NCBI GenBank assembly: GCA_033439265.1
Contig: JAVTVX010000020.1
Span: forward strand, 16,076,001 to 16,140,000
Source: Dillenia suffruticosa
Taxonomy: Eukaryota > Streptophyta > Magnoliopsida > Dilleniales > Dilleniaceae
DNA: 64,000 bases
Direction of reading: 5' to 3'
Shown: piece by piece, positions 46,190-57,299 of the stretch
How the letters are laid out: the number at the start of each line of letters is the position of its first letter
How positions within the stretch are numbered: the first letter of the stretch is position 1
The notes under the pieces: generated by a model
Database searches by the model: none
Told to the model about the DNA's origin: nothing
Seen by the model: only the letters and a program-made list of their open reading frames with translations
Translations under genes and position numbers: made by a program

Positions 46190-46835
46190 TGTCTGGATGC
46201 CTAGAGGTAATTTGAACTTGATTTTCATGTGTTTGGTGCTTGGCAATGCCTCTAGAGCATTTAGGCTTAGACAACCTTAGATAGCATTATAGAGTGATGG
46301 GTAATTGATTACATTGAATGTGGCCATGGTAGTAGAGCGGTTGGGTGGCATTCACAAAGTTACTGGAAGGAAGATGATACCTTTGGGGTAGAGCCACTCA
46401 TTCGACAAGCCTTTCACGGATCAGCATGAGGTTGAAGATGTGTATGGTCAAAGCCTATTTATCGAAAAGCATCCCAATAAAGGTGATCGCATTTTGCTCT
46501 CAGATCGAAAAATATTCTTTTCACCTTATACTGGCTAATTGTGGCGTGATGACCAACAGATCGTTGTGGCTCGGATCAACTCTTATGAGGTCATCATTGT
46601 AAAACTTGATCATTGGTGTCTTCCGCTTTTGCCCCATCTCGACACGAGTCGAGAGGACCTCCTTAGAAGAAGATGCTTCAATCATTTGGAAGGTTGGTAT
46701 AACAATCTGCTCGATTGGGTGTAGGCTTGATCCCATTGGGCCAATTAAGTTTTGTAAAGGAGGAGTATCGTCAGAGCCATGAGGTGCTAAAGGGGAGTGT
46801 TCTCCTTGTATGTGGAGGATTGCTTTGTCTGCCAT
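46190..46835 (-). pseudogene. element C protease region
   Basis: The minus strand encodes IKFYNDDLIRVDPSHNDLLV (about 46550-46620). Downstream it encodes EWLYPKGIIFLPVTL and MATFNVINYPSLYNAI with stops between (46200-46400). These are the flanks of a Tat-type aspartic protease, equivalent to the element A sequence around 26540 and 35660-35800. The sequence stops here: no RT follows. Confidence 0.75.
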
Positions 46836-46849
46836 GTCTTGAGCGGTTC

Positions 46850-48224
46850 GTGCATGGTGATGCTTGCTTAGTCCATCTGTTATGTCAGCTCCATGGGGTT
46901 CCTAGGGAAAGCGATCATCTCGGTTGCTTGGATGAACTTCTGGAGCTTGTCATCTCGAATCAACGGCTCGAGTTCATCCTTCAGCTTCCTATAATCATTT
47001 GTCATGTAACCATAATCCTTGTGAAAGTGACAGTATCTGGTCTTGTCCTTCTTAGAGTCGTCCCCTGGAAGAGGTGGGGGCCATCTAATATAAGGTTCGT
47101 TCCTGATTTGTAGTAGAATTTGGCTGGGTGTTTCATTCCACTGGTGTAGTGATTAAACTTGTAATGTGGTAGAGGTGCCTATTGACCTCTCTTGGGGGAT
47201 GGTCGGTGAGGAGAGCAACTACGTTCATTCTTCCTGCTTCGGATCTTGTCAAATGCCTCTACTCCGTCTACAGTGATGTGGTTGGGGTTTCTTCATAATT
47301 GAAGTCTTCATTCCTAAGGCTGTAATCCAGTAAGCTATGCCCTAGAGCGATGAGTCGTCGAGGCCTGAAACTTTCATCCTCTCTGTCTTAAACTTTTCAA
47401 GAAAATCTTTCAAGGGTTCATTGTCCCTCTGTCGCAATGATAGGAGAAGTAGATTTCTTCTCGACCCCTCGACTGATCACAAAGTGGGCCTCGAACAATT
47501 GTCTCAATCGTGAGTTGAGAGTTGAAAGCATGTCAGAGCGTTGCCCTTTAGGGTCGTGGGGAAATGTTTGCACATGGCTGCGTCGGATATGTCTTTAGAA
47601 ATCATCACCGTCATGAAATGAGCAGCACAATCTCGAGGATCAGTGATACCGTTGTCTCTCTCTATAAGAGGGAGAAGCATGTCTCATGGCATTGCCTCGA
47701 TAGAGATTTTGGGATCGAAGTGTGAGAGGTTGGTGGTGTTTTAAGCAGCTTCATCACTTCTTGTGCTAACAGATTTCAGTTTTGTGGCCATGAGGTTCTC
47801 GATTTATTTTCTTAGATTGTTTGGATCATGTTGAGAAGTTACTGAAGGCTCTCTATGTCTCCGAGGTTGGAGTCTATGCAAACGTGACTACTTTGACCTT
47901 GGAGGAAAGATGAACCTTCTTGTCAGCATGTACGACTAAGTTCTTCCAGTTGTTTGCTCATCTCATATATCTTTGATTTGAGTCTTTCCATCTCTAAGCG
48001 ATGGACTCTATTGGGATAGATAAGAGTAGGCGGTGGCGGCGGCTAGTTCTAAGGTTGGGGTTTTTCCTGAGGAGATGCTCTCATTGGATGCTAGGAGTGG
48101 ACAATAGAAGTATCCATCTAATTGACCGGGTTTGTTGGTTGTATGGGGTTTGCTAGGTTGGACGTTTGTCCTTCTGCTGTGGATATAGCCTTAAAGGTGT
48201 TTCGTTTCTTCTTTTTGGAGGCAT
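46850..48224 (-). pseudogene. element C gag
   Basis: The start ATGCCTCCAAAAAGAAG at 48224 is equivalent to gag of element A. The retrotransposon Gag core is at about 47370-47620 (LRQRDNEPLKDFLEKFKTER). The C-terminal part at about 46900-47080 reads RYCHFHKDYGYMTNDYRKLK, followed by ELEPLIRDDKLQKF, typical of Tat-type Gag. Frame changes and stops make it non-functional. Confidence 0.8.
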
Positions 48225-48279
48225 GACTGCTAAGAGGGCAGTAGGATAGGGCGTAGAATGAGTTATGCTAATGAATCAG

Positions 48280-48306
48280 TCTGTTTTCCCACGGATGGTG
48301 CGAATT
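48280..48306 (-). other. primer-binding-site region of element C
   Basis: On the minus strand the LTR end TTTCAACA is followed by AATTCGCACCATCCGTGGGA. This is three substitutions away from the equivalent site of element A, with CpG-type changes (GGCGCC to CGCACC). Confidence 0.7.
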
Positions 48307-49070
48307 TGTTGAAACCAAATTCGACTCCACAGTAAGCTATCTTCCTGGTTCGAATGGGGAACCGGTGACACTGCCTTTGTTGGATGGAGAGACCTGCAAA
48401 AAACTTGTCAGAGGTGGTTTGGGCAAATGAAGCACCGATACTCAAATCAAAAGGAGCACTTTTTAAAGAAAGAAATAGACTGAAAAGAGTTGTAAAATAG
48501 CCCTGTGTAGTCCTTGTGTGTTTCTTGTGTAGAAAGAGTAAACGTACTTGGTTGGTCTTCTCTGCTTAGTATATATAGCATGTACTTGTATGGCAAATCT
48601 TGTTGTAAGGTATAGAAACTCTAGTTTTCTTATGGAGGTCTTCCAAAATTACCAAGGGCCGTAACCCAAGATTTCCTAAGAGATTCAGAATTCTCGCAAT
48701 TAAGGGAAGTCTAAGTTGTCACGGAGGATTCCTTCTTAATCGGAAGTGACCATGAAGATTTCCTTCTCTATATAGGAAGATTACTCTCGAGATTAGGGAA
48801 AATTCAAATCTCGGATGATTGTTATCTTGATCCTAGAGGATTAGCTCATAGGCTAGCAACAACCCAAAGGATACTTAGTCAAAAGATAAGTAAGTGATGG
48901 TCCAGCGGGTATCCTGTCAAAAGGGTTTGATAGTGAAGTAAGGCGACTAAGAGGTTATGGAACCGAAAGGGTAGTGTCGAGTGTCAAGGGGATTCGAACG
49001 AAAGGCCCCTCTCTTGATAGTGTATTAGTATGAGTTTTATAGTAATAGGGTTTCGGTCCATGTATCATAA
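48307..49070 (-). repeat. 5' LTR of element C
   Basis: It begins TGTTGAAACC on the plus strand (end of the LTR in element orientation) and ends at TGTATCATAA, equivalent to the element A LTR start. On the minus strand it lies directly upstream of the primer-binding region and gag. Confidence 0.88.
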
Positions 49071-49853
49071 AAAACTATTGTTATATTCAAGCTCTTTGTT
49101 GGAGCTTATTGCTATATATCAAAAGGTTGGTAAAGTTGGAGTAGTGCAACTATTATAATTAATTTAGAAATTTTCGGTTAATAAGTTTAATGAAATATAA
49201 TTAGGTTGTACGGTGAATATACCTTTTTTTTACTAATGTTGCTTCTTTACTCTGTCAAATTTTAAGTGTTTCCTAAGAGTTTTGATTTGAACGGTGAAAT
49301 TTTTGTATGTAATAATTTTAAATCGAGTTTTGTCAAGAAAAAAAATACTTCAATCTGATTCTTGCCATGTGCTTTCCCCCGTTTTTGTATGCCAACTTAA
49401 TAAACGAGCAAAATCTGAAACTTTGTTCGTATAGTAGTTGTCTTATTGCAAAATTATGTTCCGTGACAAAACCAAAGAAATAAGAATCGTAAAGGGTTTA
49501 AAAGAAAATTGCGATAGCTCAAAATAAAGCCAAGAAATATAAGAACATTGAAAAATAGAGAATTTGCTATTTATGCAGTTAACAAATACAGGATTTATAA
49601 TCGAAAAAGCAAAAGGCCATTAACATGGTAGCTTTGCGGCAATGATTCCCAATATATATATTTCTTTGAACATTTCATAAGATTATTAGCTCGACAAATG
49701 TAGTCTTCTGGGACTATACTTATAAATTCGCATACCAAATCAAACACTAACATTCAAAAACAATGTGAATAAGAATGAAGAAAAGGGAAGAGAGGAAACA
49801 AGATGGTACTTCAACCTTGTACAATTTATGCAGTATTCCTCCCTCGTACCATT
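49071..49853. other. intergenic region downstream of the carboxylesterase gene
   Basis: No coding or repeat structure is recognised. The 3' untranslated region of the minus-strand carboxylesterase gene must lie here, within the last few hundred bases before 49854. A polyadenylation signal cannot be assigned. Confidence 0.6.
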
Positions 49854-50891
49854 TCAAGTTTCCGTTGGCGAGCTGGTTTCAATCTCAGCCGATTTACTCT
49901 GCACGAAACTCCTTACCTCAGAGACAAATGACCTGAAATTGCTGGAATTAGTAAGCATGAAAAATCCATGAAACGCGTCTGGATACTCAACCAACTTGAC
50001 TTCTTTCCCCGACTCTTTTAATCCCTCGTAGTACTTTCTTTGCCAATCTTGCAGCAAATCAAATCCTCCAACAAACAAAACTGTCGAAGGAAATTTAATT
50101 CCCGAAATGTCCTTGCCATTCGGCCCAAACACATTAACCGCCTCATGGTTCCGGTCAAACCCTTCCGGCAAAAACGCCTTCCACAACCAGTCCGTTCGGT
50201 CCAATGACAGGACCGGCGTGTTGAGGATTCGAAGCTCCGCCGGAGTCCTTTCCTCGCCTCCGAAAAATGGCTGGATTGCTATAAGGCCGACGATTTTTAC
50301 CTTTTGAAGTTGATTCTCGTGCTCGCCGCACCTGACAGCCACGTGGTGGGCCAGGTTCCCTCCCGCGGAGTCTCCGGCCAGGAAGCACCGGTTTAGATCG
50401 GCATTCGTCGGGAGATCGGAGAATTTGCAGTCGTCTATGAATTTGACGGCGTCAAAGCCATCGTCGAATTGGGACGGATTCTTGTGTTCGGGGGAGAGGC
50501 GGTAGTTGACGGAGATAATAATGGCGGGGATTTGGGTGGCTAGCCGGCGGCAGAAGTCATCGTAGTTTCTGGAGTCGGGGCCCATGAAAGCGAAGCCGCC
50601 GCCGTGGTAGTAAATGATGACTGGGAGAGAGGAGGCGATTGTGGTTGCGAAGGGGTTAAAAAGACGAAACCAGAGGTTGCGAGAGGAATCAATAGTGGCG
50701 TCGGTTGAGAAAACGCCATGGTGGGGCCTTGAGGGAGAAGGAGGCGCCTTGGGGTCGAATAGGTTCATGAGGCGCCTGTTAATGGTCATGTCAGGGCGCC
50801 TTGCTCTGTCTGCTGCGAACGAATGAGCTGCCAAGAGCAGCTTCGCTTTCAGAGGCACTTCCTGCATTTTTGTATTCTCTGGATCGCTCAT
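49854..50891 (-). CDS. CXE18: probable carboxylesterase 18-like (class I CXE, alpha/beta hydrolase)
   Basis: A complete 345-residue single-exon ORF begins with ATG at 50891 and ends with TGA at 49854. The alpha/beta hydrolase-3 fold shows HGGG at residues 96-99 (oxyanion hole) and GDSAGG at 173-178 with nucleophile Ser175. Asp278 in GGFDLLQDW and His308 in DAFHGF complete the triad, all intact. Length and sequence (TINRRLMNLFDPKAPP, SVNYRLSPEH, IQPFFGGEERT, DRTDWLWKA) fit the CXE18-type branch of plant carboxylesterases, which also includes the related gibberellin receptor GID1. GID1 lacks the catalytic His, and its presence here argues for an active esterase. The substrate is unknown. No signal peptide is visible, so it is probably cytosolic. 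It lies between two repeat blocks. The upstream leader is CT/GA-rich. Confidence 0.92.
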   Translation of the reverse strand: MSDPENTKMQEVPLKAKLLLAAHSFAADRARRPDMTINRRLMNLFDPKAPPSPSRPHHGVFSTDATIDSSRNLWFRLFNPFATTIASSLPVIIYYHGGGFAFMGPDSRNYDDFCRRLATQIPAIIISVNYRLSPEHKNPSQFDDGFDAVKFIDDCKFSDLPTNADLNRCFLAGDSAGGNLAHHVAVRCGEHENQLQKVKIVGLIAIQPFFGGEERTPAELRILNTPVLSLDRTDWLWKAFLPEGFDRNHEAVNVFGPNGKDISGIKFPSTVLFVGGFDLLQDWQRKYYEGLKESGKEVKLVEYPDAFHGFFMLTNSSNFRSFVSEVRSFVQSKSAEIETSSPTET

Positions 50892-50892
50892 C

Positions 50893-50917
50893 TCTCTCCC
50901 TCTCTCTCTCTCGTGTG
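50893..50917 (-). repeat. GA-rich tract in the presumed 5' leader of the carboxylesterase gene
   Basis: Minus-strand GAGAGAGAGAGAGGGAGAGAG lies directly upstream of the start ATG, comparable to the GA tract before eIF2D. Confidence 0.8.
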
Positions 50918-51064
50918 TATCTTGATTCTGAAAAAAAAAATCTGCCGGTGCTCTTTGAGGGGAGACTTATTTTGGGCATAGTGTAGGATATTTGTCGACC
51001 AATGGGACAAGGATAGATCACGGATTAGGGAAGACAACGACCGCTTGTCTTCCGAGAGATGGGG

Positions 51065-51070
<6 letters not shown>

Positions 51071-51148
<78 letters not shown>
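51071..51148. repeat. (TC)39 microsatellite
   Basis: A perfect TC dinucleotide run of 78 bases lies about 180 bases upstream of the carboxylesterase start codon. Open frames over it (Arg-Glu or Ser-Leu repeats) are not genes. Confidence 0.97.
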
Positions 51149-51152
<4 letters not shown>

Positions 51153-51340
51153 AACATAATGGATTGCATTTTCATGGATAAGACAGCAACTTTTAGTGCG
51201 GCAAAATTAATACCACGTAAGTTTCAAACTTTTTAACTTTTTTATGTGATATAAATATTCACCATTTATTTGAAACCAATATTTAACTCATAAGAATTTA
51301 AGTAATTTTTTTTTTAAGAGGGGGTTCAAACAATAGTAAT

Positions 51341-51566
51341 GGAACCTTGGTTGTTTAATACAAGCTGGAATCATTTCTTCGTGGCGTTGACGTAGGTGAA
51401 GCCATTTGTTTCCTTGTAGACCAGCTGGGTGTAACTCTAGATACCTACAAGTCCTGGCTCAAGCAATGGTCAAAGTGGTTACACTCAAAAGCATAGGCAG
51501 GATGGGCAAGCGTGCTTGGTCACTTTCTGTTATTATAGACTAGGATCCCGCTATTTATTGGTGTTA
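51341..51566 (+). pseudogene. degenerate duplicate of eIF2D exon 6 with flanking intron sequence
   Basis: 51341-51371 matches intron 5 at 18958-18987 (ACCTTGGTTG, TTAATACAAGCTGGAAT). After a deletion of roughly 200 bases the match resumes across the intron 5 acceptor (GTTGA(C/T)GTAGG). It runs through exon 6 (GACCAGC, ACTCTAGATA, AAAGTGGTTAC/GAAGTGGTTAC, TCAAAAGCAT) and into intron 6 (TTGGTCACTTT, GAT..GAATCC/GATCCCGCT) up to about 51566. Identity is roughly three quarters. Frame changes and a stop are present, so it is not coding. Because intron sequence is included, it is a copy of genomic DNA and not a processed cDNA. Confidence 0.85.
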
Positions 51567-53464
51567 GTGTCACGATTGACCCACGTGTTCAGAAAGCAGC
51601 AATCATTGCATTACCTAAAACACGTATAAACCCCGTTTCCATAAAGTATTCTAATATTTTAAACATTTTAAAATAAATTCAAATCTTCCATAATTCAGTT
51701 TGATTATCTAAACAAATCTCAAACTATTAAAGAAATTCACAAGTTCAATATCAACTAAATTTAAAATCTTTCCAACAATCTAAATATTTCACTAAAACCA
51801 ATAAATTTTTTTAAAAAATTTATACCAAATAAAAAGAGTTCTAAAATAAATAAGTAAAGATTTTTTGATATTTAACCAAAATAAACGAATAAATATTCAA
51901 TAAAATCAAATTTTTAAAAATTTACAAAACTCACTGTATAAGTCCAGTCTAGATTACTTTCAAGGATGGTACCTATTGATCATTAACAAAATTTATTTTT
52001 TCAAACCGATACTTGAAGATATCTAAGTTTCCAATCTCAACTTCTCCTCCAAAGAGATAGAAAGGGAGGGGCGGATATAAAATACTCAATAAATAGAGTA
52101 CAATGATAAATTAAACATGAATGAGTGGTAAAAATGATTATACCAAATGAGCATATCAAATTTATATAATTGTGATACCAAATGTCATTTGCATAAAGTA
52201 AATTTAAAACAAATCTTTCATGACTTATATATTTCTATCAACAATCGATTTTATTTTTCTTTTAAATTTTCTTGGGATTTGTTGAAACCATATTTATGAT
52301 CGTTGGTAGAATCCATTAATGGGTTTTTCATAATTTTCATAAGATATTCTCTTTCCTTGGCGTTGTGGCGTTCATTACAATATCACGAGAACAATTTGGG
52401 GAGATCCTTTATCCCTCCTACCACCAAGTCCAAATATTAAATCAACCTTAATCACACCGCTCCAATAGTTACGATCCATGAAAAGATTTAGATTATAATC
52501 ATTTATTATTTTTTATACACTATGTTACAAAATCTATTTCACAATTCAATATTATAATCATTTATAAAAGAGTGAAATTTCACAATTTACTCGAGTTATG
52601 AACTTATCAAATCATTTAAGTTGGATACACCATAATCACAAATATTTTACAAATCCTTTTCAAAATTCATTTCAAAATTAGTTTAACAAATCATAAATTG
52701 AAAACTTTTTTATCATTCATACTCAACATAACCATCCACTTACATTTTGGAACGGTGGTCACTCCCAATTTACAACCAATTTGATATTTAGTCTCACTTT
52801 AGGTTTCAAATACCATAAGCTATGACATTCAACGGCAATTATCATCACATTACTAACTCTAGATCTAAAACCTCAAATTCACTTTATCAAATTTCAAAAT
52901 AATTTTCATATTCATGAAAGAGGAAAGTAAAACTTTGAGGAGATCATGGTACATCATCATCTACCACATGACACTCTTACGTTTGATATCTCACTATACT
53001 TGGGGCCCGCATTCCACTTAAGTAGAGAGAGGAATGATGAAAGAACTTAAAACACAACACTTATCTTAAAAAAAAATTCCTATTCTCGGATTTTATGTTC
53101 CTCCTCCAAAAACCTACCCAAATCTCCATGAAAATGACCTTTCAAGCTTGAAATAAACCACCTCCATCCATATATATGTTAACCCTAGTCTTTTGGAAGC
53201 AAAAGGAAGTGTAAAATACCTATAAAACAAACTAGAAATCCAAAAAAAATCTTGAAGAAGCAAGAAAAGGAACTCAAAGGAAGAATTACAATTTTGAGAC
53301 AAGTACCGTGCTTGTATTTGTTTCTTTGATACCTAATAGCCATATTTAATATGTTTTCAAAATATTTGTAGTATTTAAACAAGGATGGAATGAAAGAGAA
53401 AAGAAAATTCTTGCTTTGGAATATCAAAAGATGGAAGCAAACCTAGATTTGACATTCTAGGCAG

Positions 53465-53845
53465 CATGACCATACATTATTTTTTAATTAATATCTTTTT
53501 CTGAATAATAGCAAATTAAGTAGGGTTTTTTTTTAAGAAACTAGATTTCCATAACTTTAAAATGATATATGAATCAAAGAGTTTCGTAGAGAATTGGATT
53601 TTTGATAAATTTTTGAAATAGCATGATATTTGCAAAAAAACTGTTCTGTTCACAACATGACCATACTCTATTTTTTATTAAATATCTTTTTTGCACAACT
53701 GCAAATTGAGTGAGGTTTTCTTCTGAAGCAACTAAACTTCCATAACTTTAAAATGACATAACATTTGTAGAGTTTCATTAAGAAATGAATTTTTAGTGAA
53801 TTTTCAAAATGTCACATTTTTTGCAGAAAATCCTATTTCTGTCTG
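53465..53845. repeat. tandem duplication of about 190 bp
   Basis: 53465-53650 and 53658-53845 share GACCATAC, ATTTTTTA(T)TTAA, GCAAATT(A/G)AGT, CCATAACTTTAAAATGA, a GAATTGGATTTTT-like block and a TTGCA(A/G)AAAA end in the same order. Confidence 0.75.
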
Positions 53846-54589
53846 TTTTTGTTCTAAATTTTGCCTCGATGTTAGCTACCTTCTAGGCTGAATTAGGCTA
53901 ACCTCTGAACTCAAATATTGTAACCATGTGTCTTATCTTTAAATGGCCATGGAATCATCTCAATCCGATACGTGTAGAAAAAGTTATATTAATTTTTCTA
54001 CGACTGCACAAGTTGTATTGTGAATTTTGGACTTAACATTGTTTGATATAGCTTTCTCTATGAAATTGGCATTGAATCTTGTTATGAATTTTATGTAATC
54101 TTTGTGATAAATTGTAATTTTTGTGATCATTATTCATGTAAATATGAAATAATATGAAGAGAAAATGATATTATGATAATTTCTTCGAAAACTTTGCAAA
54201 GTCTGTGGGCAAATCTTAAGAGTACAGTTGGTATATAGAGTTTCGAAAACTTAATGAAGTCTACGGGTGAAGTTTGAGAAACTATGGTGTATCTCTTCTC
54301 CCTACGATGGTGGAATTAGAAGCATGTGAAATATTTGAAATATTTAACCTAAAAAGATCTAGATTTCAGTTAGGAATACCGAATTTTGGTTTGCTCTCTT
54401 AAATCCTCAAATACTATCTTGATTCGATATTCTATTCCTTTTTAAAATATCAATTTCAAATTAGAACAATAAATATAGAGAAAGGTAATGAATTTAGAAT
54501 AGTAATTGCACTTATTTCTTTGGAATTGTTTGAGATAATGTATATTTCTTGTGTACTGTAACACGAAACAAAAAAAAACAGCAGCGGAG

Positions 54590-55285
54590 TGTTGCGTTTT
54601 GAGACAAAACGCAGCACCCCCGCCTAATTTGGGATTAGGGCATTTAGCCCTAATCTTTCCCCTCTCTCTCTCTTCCTTTTTCTCTCTCCCCAACTCCTCA
54701 TCTCCCCCCCCGCCGTTCTCTCTCTCCGTTCGTTCCTCTCCCGCGACCGTGCTTTCCTTCGCCACCACCATCGCCGCCGCGTCTCCCTCTCTCTTCGTCT
54801 TTCTCTCACTTTCCCTTTCTCTCTCTATCCTTCCCTCTCAGTTTCTCTCTCTCCCCTGTTCACTCTCTCTCGCGGTCTCCTCCACCGCGCGCTCCTGTTG
54901 CGCGCCACCAGCGCCAGCGCACGACAGCGTGAGCGCGACCCTCTGCACCTACTGTGCAAGCGCGACCCTCTGCGCGAGCACAGCGCGCGACCTACTGCGC
55001 ACTCACCCTCACGTGACTGCCCGCTTTCCCTTACGTGACTGCCCGTTCTCCTGAGCGCGACCGTCAGCGCGCCCCTACGTGCCTCTGCATGCTCCTGTAC
55101 GAGCGCCAGCACGCCCCTGCACGAGCGCCAGCACGCCCCAGCACAAACTACCCTGCACCAGCGCGCCCCCAACACGACTTCTCTCACGCGAGCATGCCTC
55201 ACAACTCGCGAGTGCGAGCCCTAGCCAGTGAGCGTGCCAGCCTGCTACGGCCCGTGATAGTCCGTGAGCCTCTGCGAAGGTAAAT
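54590..55285. other. GC-rich, CT-rich low-complexity segment
   Basis: A pyrimidine-rich stretch (54655-54870) is followed by a GC-rich stretch full of GCGCGACC, CTGCGC and ACGAGCGCCAGCACGCCCC units. The latter unit is tandemly repeated with a 22-base step at about 55099-55142. Composition is strikingly different from the AT-rich surroundings. It carries open frames on both strands that encode only low-complexity Ser/Pro or Arg-rich sequence. It probably belongs to the leader part of a retroelement. Confidence 0.6.
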
Positions 55286-56744
55286 GACTCAAAGTTCGAT
55301 TTTCGCACTAGGATTTCGAATTTCTTTAGTAATTGGACTGAAATTGCTCACAATTGTTTCAAATTTGGAAACATTCAGGTTTTAAACCAAACCAACGGGC
55401 GAACGAAAGCTAGATCGGAGATCCGAGAAACCCTAGGTGAGAGAAATGAAATCTCTTCAACTTTTGGATAGATAGTATTTGACAAGGAGCGTTGCTTTTA
55501 GAACGCTCAGTATCATTGGAAGATTTTGTCTGGACTTGAGAAGTCGTATATTTCTGTCGAAATTTCATGAGTTAGCAATTATATTGGTGATGTATATGTA
55601 TTCTGAGGTCGATAGACGACCATTGTATAATTCTGGGATGACTGTATAAATATGGATATGTCATTGCATAATATTGCATTGAGGCATTGCTGGTTCATTG
55701 TGTAAGTACTTGGAAATGTGTCATGTCTTAGAAGTGTACTCTAAGATCGCTCGATGCCTCCTCTAAATCATAGGAGGGGCGACTGGCGGCTGTCCATGCC
55801 TTTGACGGAGGCATGGCAGTAGAGGTCTGTGGCTAAGTTGTTAGAAATTTTTATAACCTTGCGTTATCTGGATGTTGGCTGTGAGATTGGTTGATTTTGG
55901 AGAGGCCGGAATGACCATTTGATTATATTATAGGATGGTTGTGATTTATACATGATAAATTGTACTTGGAAAACCTCCAAAATATGGGGAGGTTCTGCCC
56001 GATTTTCTATAAAAATACAGTCGGCATTCAGGATAACGGGCAGCTGTTCACGATCCCGGTTCGGGGTGTGACATGTACTCTTCGATATTACGATATTTGC
56101 ATGTTGACATTGACATTTCTATGCATGATTACTTGTTATATATGCTATTGGTCCCCCGTATACTTGTTCAATTTATACTGACCCCGATATCCTTGTTCTC
56201 AAGTGATCAGGAAGATGAGAGGGAATTGTATGGTAGAGGCCTATGAGCCAAGGGATTTTATTCCTACTCTTTTCTGACCTACTTGTATTATTAAGGTATA
56301 TTGTTCTTTTATTCTTTTGGCTTTGTACAAACTGCCTGATATATGTAAATGAATAGTGAAGGCCAATGAGAGATTTATATATATAGTTTTATTTATGTTG
56401 TGATTATTCACCACAGTGTGTATTTGGATGGTCGAGAAAGCCATTAATACTTGTTGTTTGATATTAGAGGTATTTTGTGTGTTCGATTAGGTTTTATATT
56501 AACTCCAGTTGACTAAATAATCACTAAACATGTGAAACTTTGCCGTTGTTTTATTAAAAAATAATAAGTGATTTATTTTCTTTTAATATAAATTTCATTC
56601 CGTGTTATCACACATGGAGAGTGCAATTATTGCGAGTTCAAACGTCACATTTTAAGTATGTTAGTTATTTCTGTATTTGCATGTCTGTTCCCTTTTGTTA
56701 AAGGTACGACACTTAGATACCTAGTCGTCACACAAGCACGCTCC

Positions 56745-56960
56745 CGCAATATCATATTATTAATTTAAATTATTAATATTATTAATTTAAATAATATAAT
56801 CATATGAAATTATTAATTTAAATTATTAATATTATTATTTAAAAATTATAATAATATTAAATTAGTAATTTATATAATATAGTGTTATGATATATTTTGA
56901 TTATCAGATAATTGTTATAATACATTAATTATCAATATTCTATTATTTTATATGAATTCC
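56745..56960. repeat. AT-rich block with ATTAATTTAAATAAT repeats, left of the CACTA gene
   Basis: It contains several copies of ATTAATTTAAAT(T/A)AT. The 56777-56812 stretch (ATTTAAATAATATAAT, ATATGAAATTA) recurs almost unchanged at 62895-62927 and 63378-63410, in the same orientation on the far side of the transposase gene. Confidence 0.7.
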
Positions 56961-57299
56961 AAAAAAAACACATCTAACAACCATGGCACGAGAAAAGCTC
57001 TCTCTTCTTGGTGCTAAAAACAAGTTTTGACACCAATTTAATCAATTTTTTTGCGCCAAAAACATTTTATTTATTGACCTTTTTTATTTCCTTATTTGAC
57101 ACCAATTTAATCTTTGCTGCCAATTTAATCATTTTTTACGCCAAAAATATCTCCTCGTATTTATTTCATTTATTCTTTGTTTTGTACTCTGTTTGCTTTG
57201 TGTTTATTTCATTTAGTTCTCTCTCTCTCTTATTGGATTATGCAATTCTTTCTTTATTTCATTTATTTCTCTCTCTCTTGGCTTTTGCAATTCTCTATT

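Larger units (their letters stand above)
42035..49070 (-). mobile_element. element C: second Tat-type retrotransposon, pol-deleted
   Basis: Direct LTRs at 42035-42805 and 48307-49070 bracket, on the minus strand, a primer-binding-like site, gag (48224 down to about 46850) and protease (about 46600-46190). Then come a 50-bp tandem array and a plus-strand ORF remnant. RT, RNase H and integrase are absent: the sequence goes from protease to the tandem array within about 200 bases. Flanks are GAAAC (42030-42034) and AAAAC (49071-49075), a 4-of-5 match that is compatible with a decayed target duplication. LTR, primer site, gag start and 3' region show it is a relative of element A. Confidence 0.85.
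51568..56732. repeat. LTR-retrotransposon-like repetitive block, unresolved
   Basis: It begins TGTCACGATTGACCC at 51568 and ends CTAGTCGTCACA at 56732, an LTR-like pair of ends. The right 200 bases, read on the minus strand (TGTGACGAC...), are related to the insertion at 33710-33919. Around 56050-56075 the minus strand reads TGTCACACCCCGAACCGGGAT, a sequence type common at plant gypsy LTR starts. No gag or pol motif is found inside. Flanks (GTTAG and CAAGC) do not match, so the unit may be composite. Confidence 0.45.

Noticed and set aside
49765..51021. Other-frame ORFs overlapping the carboxylesterase gene
   Set aside because: They are shadows of the real 345-residue gene; no motifs of their own.
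50888..51175. Arg-Glu repeat ORF
   Set aside because: It is a translation of the (TC)39 microsatellite.
54551..55054. 167-residue Ser/Pro-rich ORF and overlapping Arg-rich minus-strand ORF
   Set aside because: Low-complexity translation of a CT/GC-rich repeat segment; no domain and overlapping frames on both strands.
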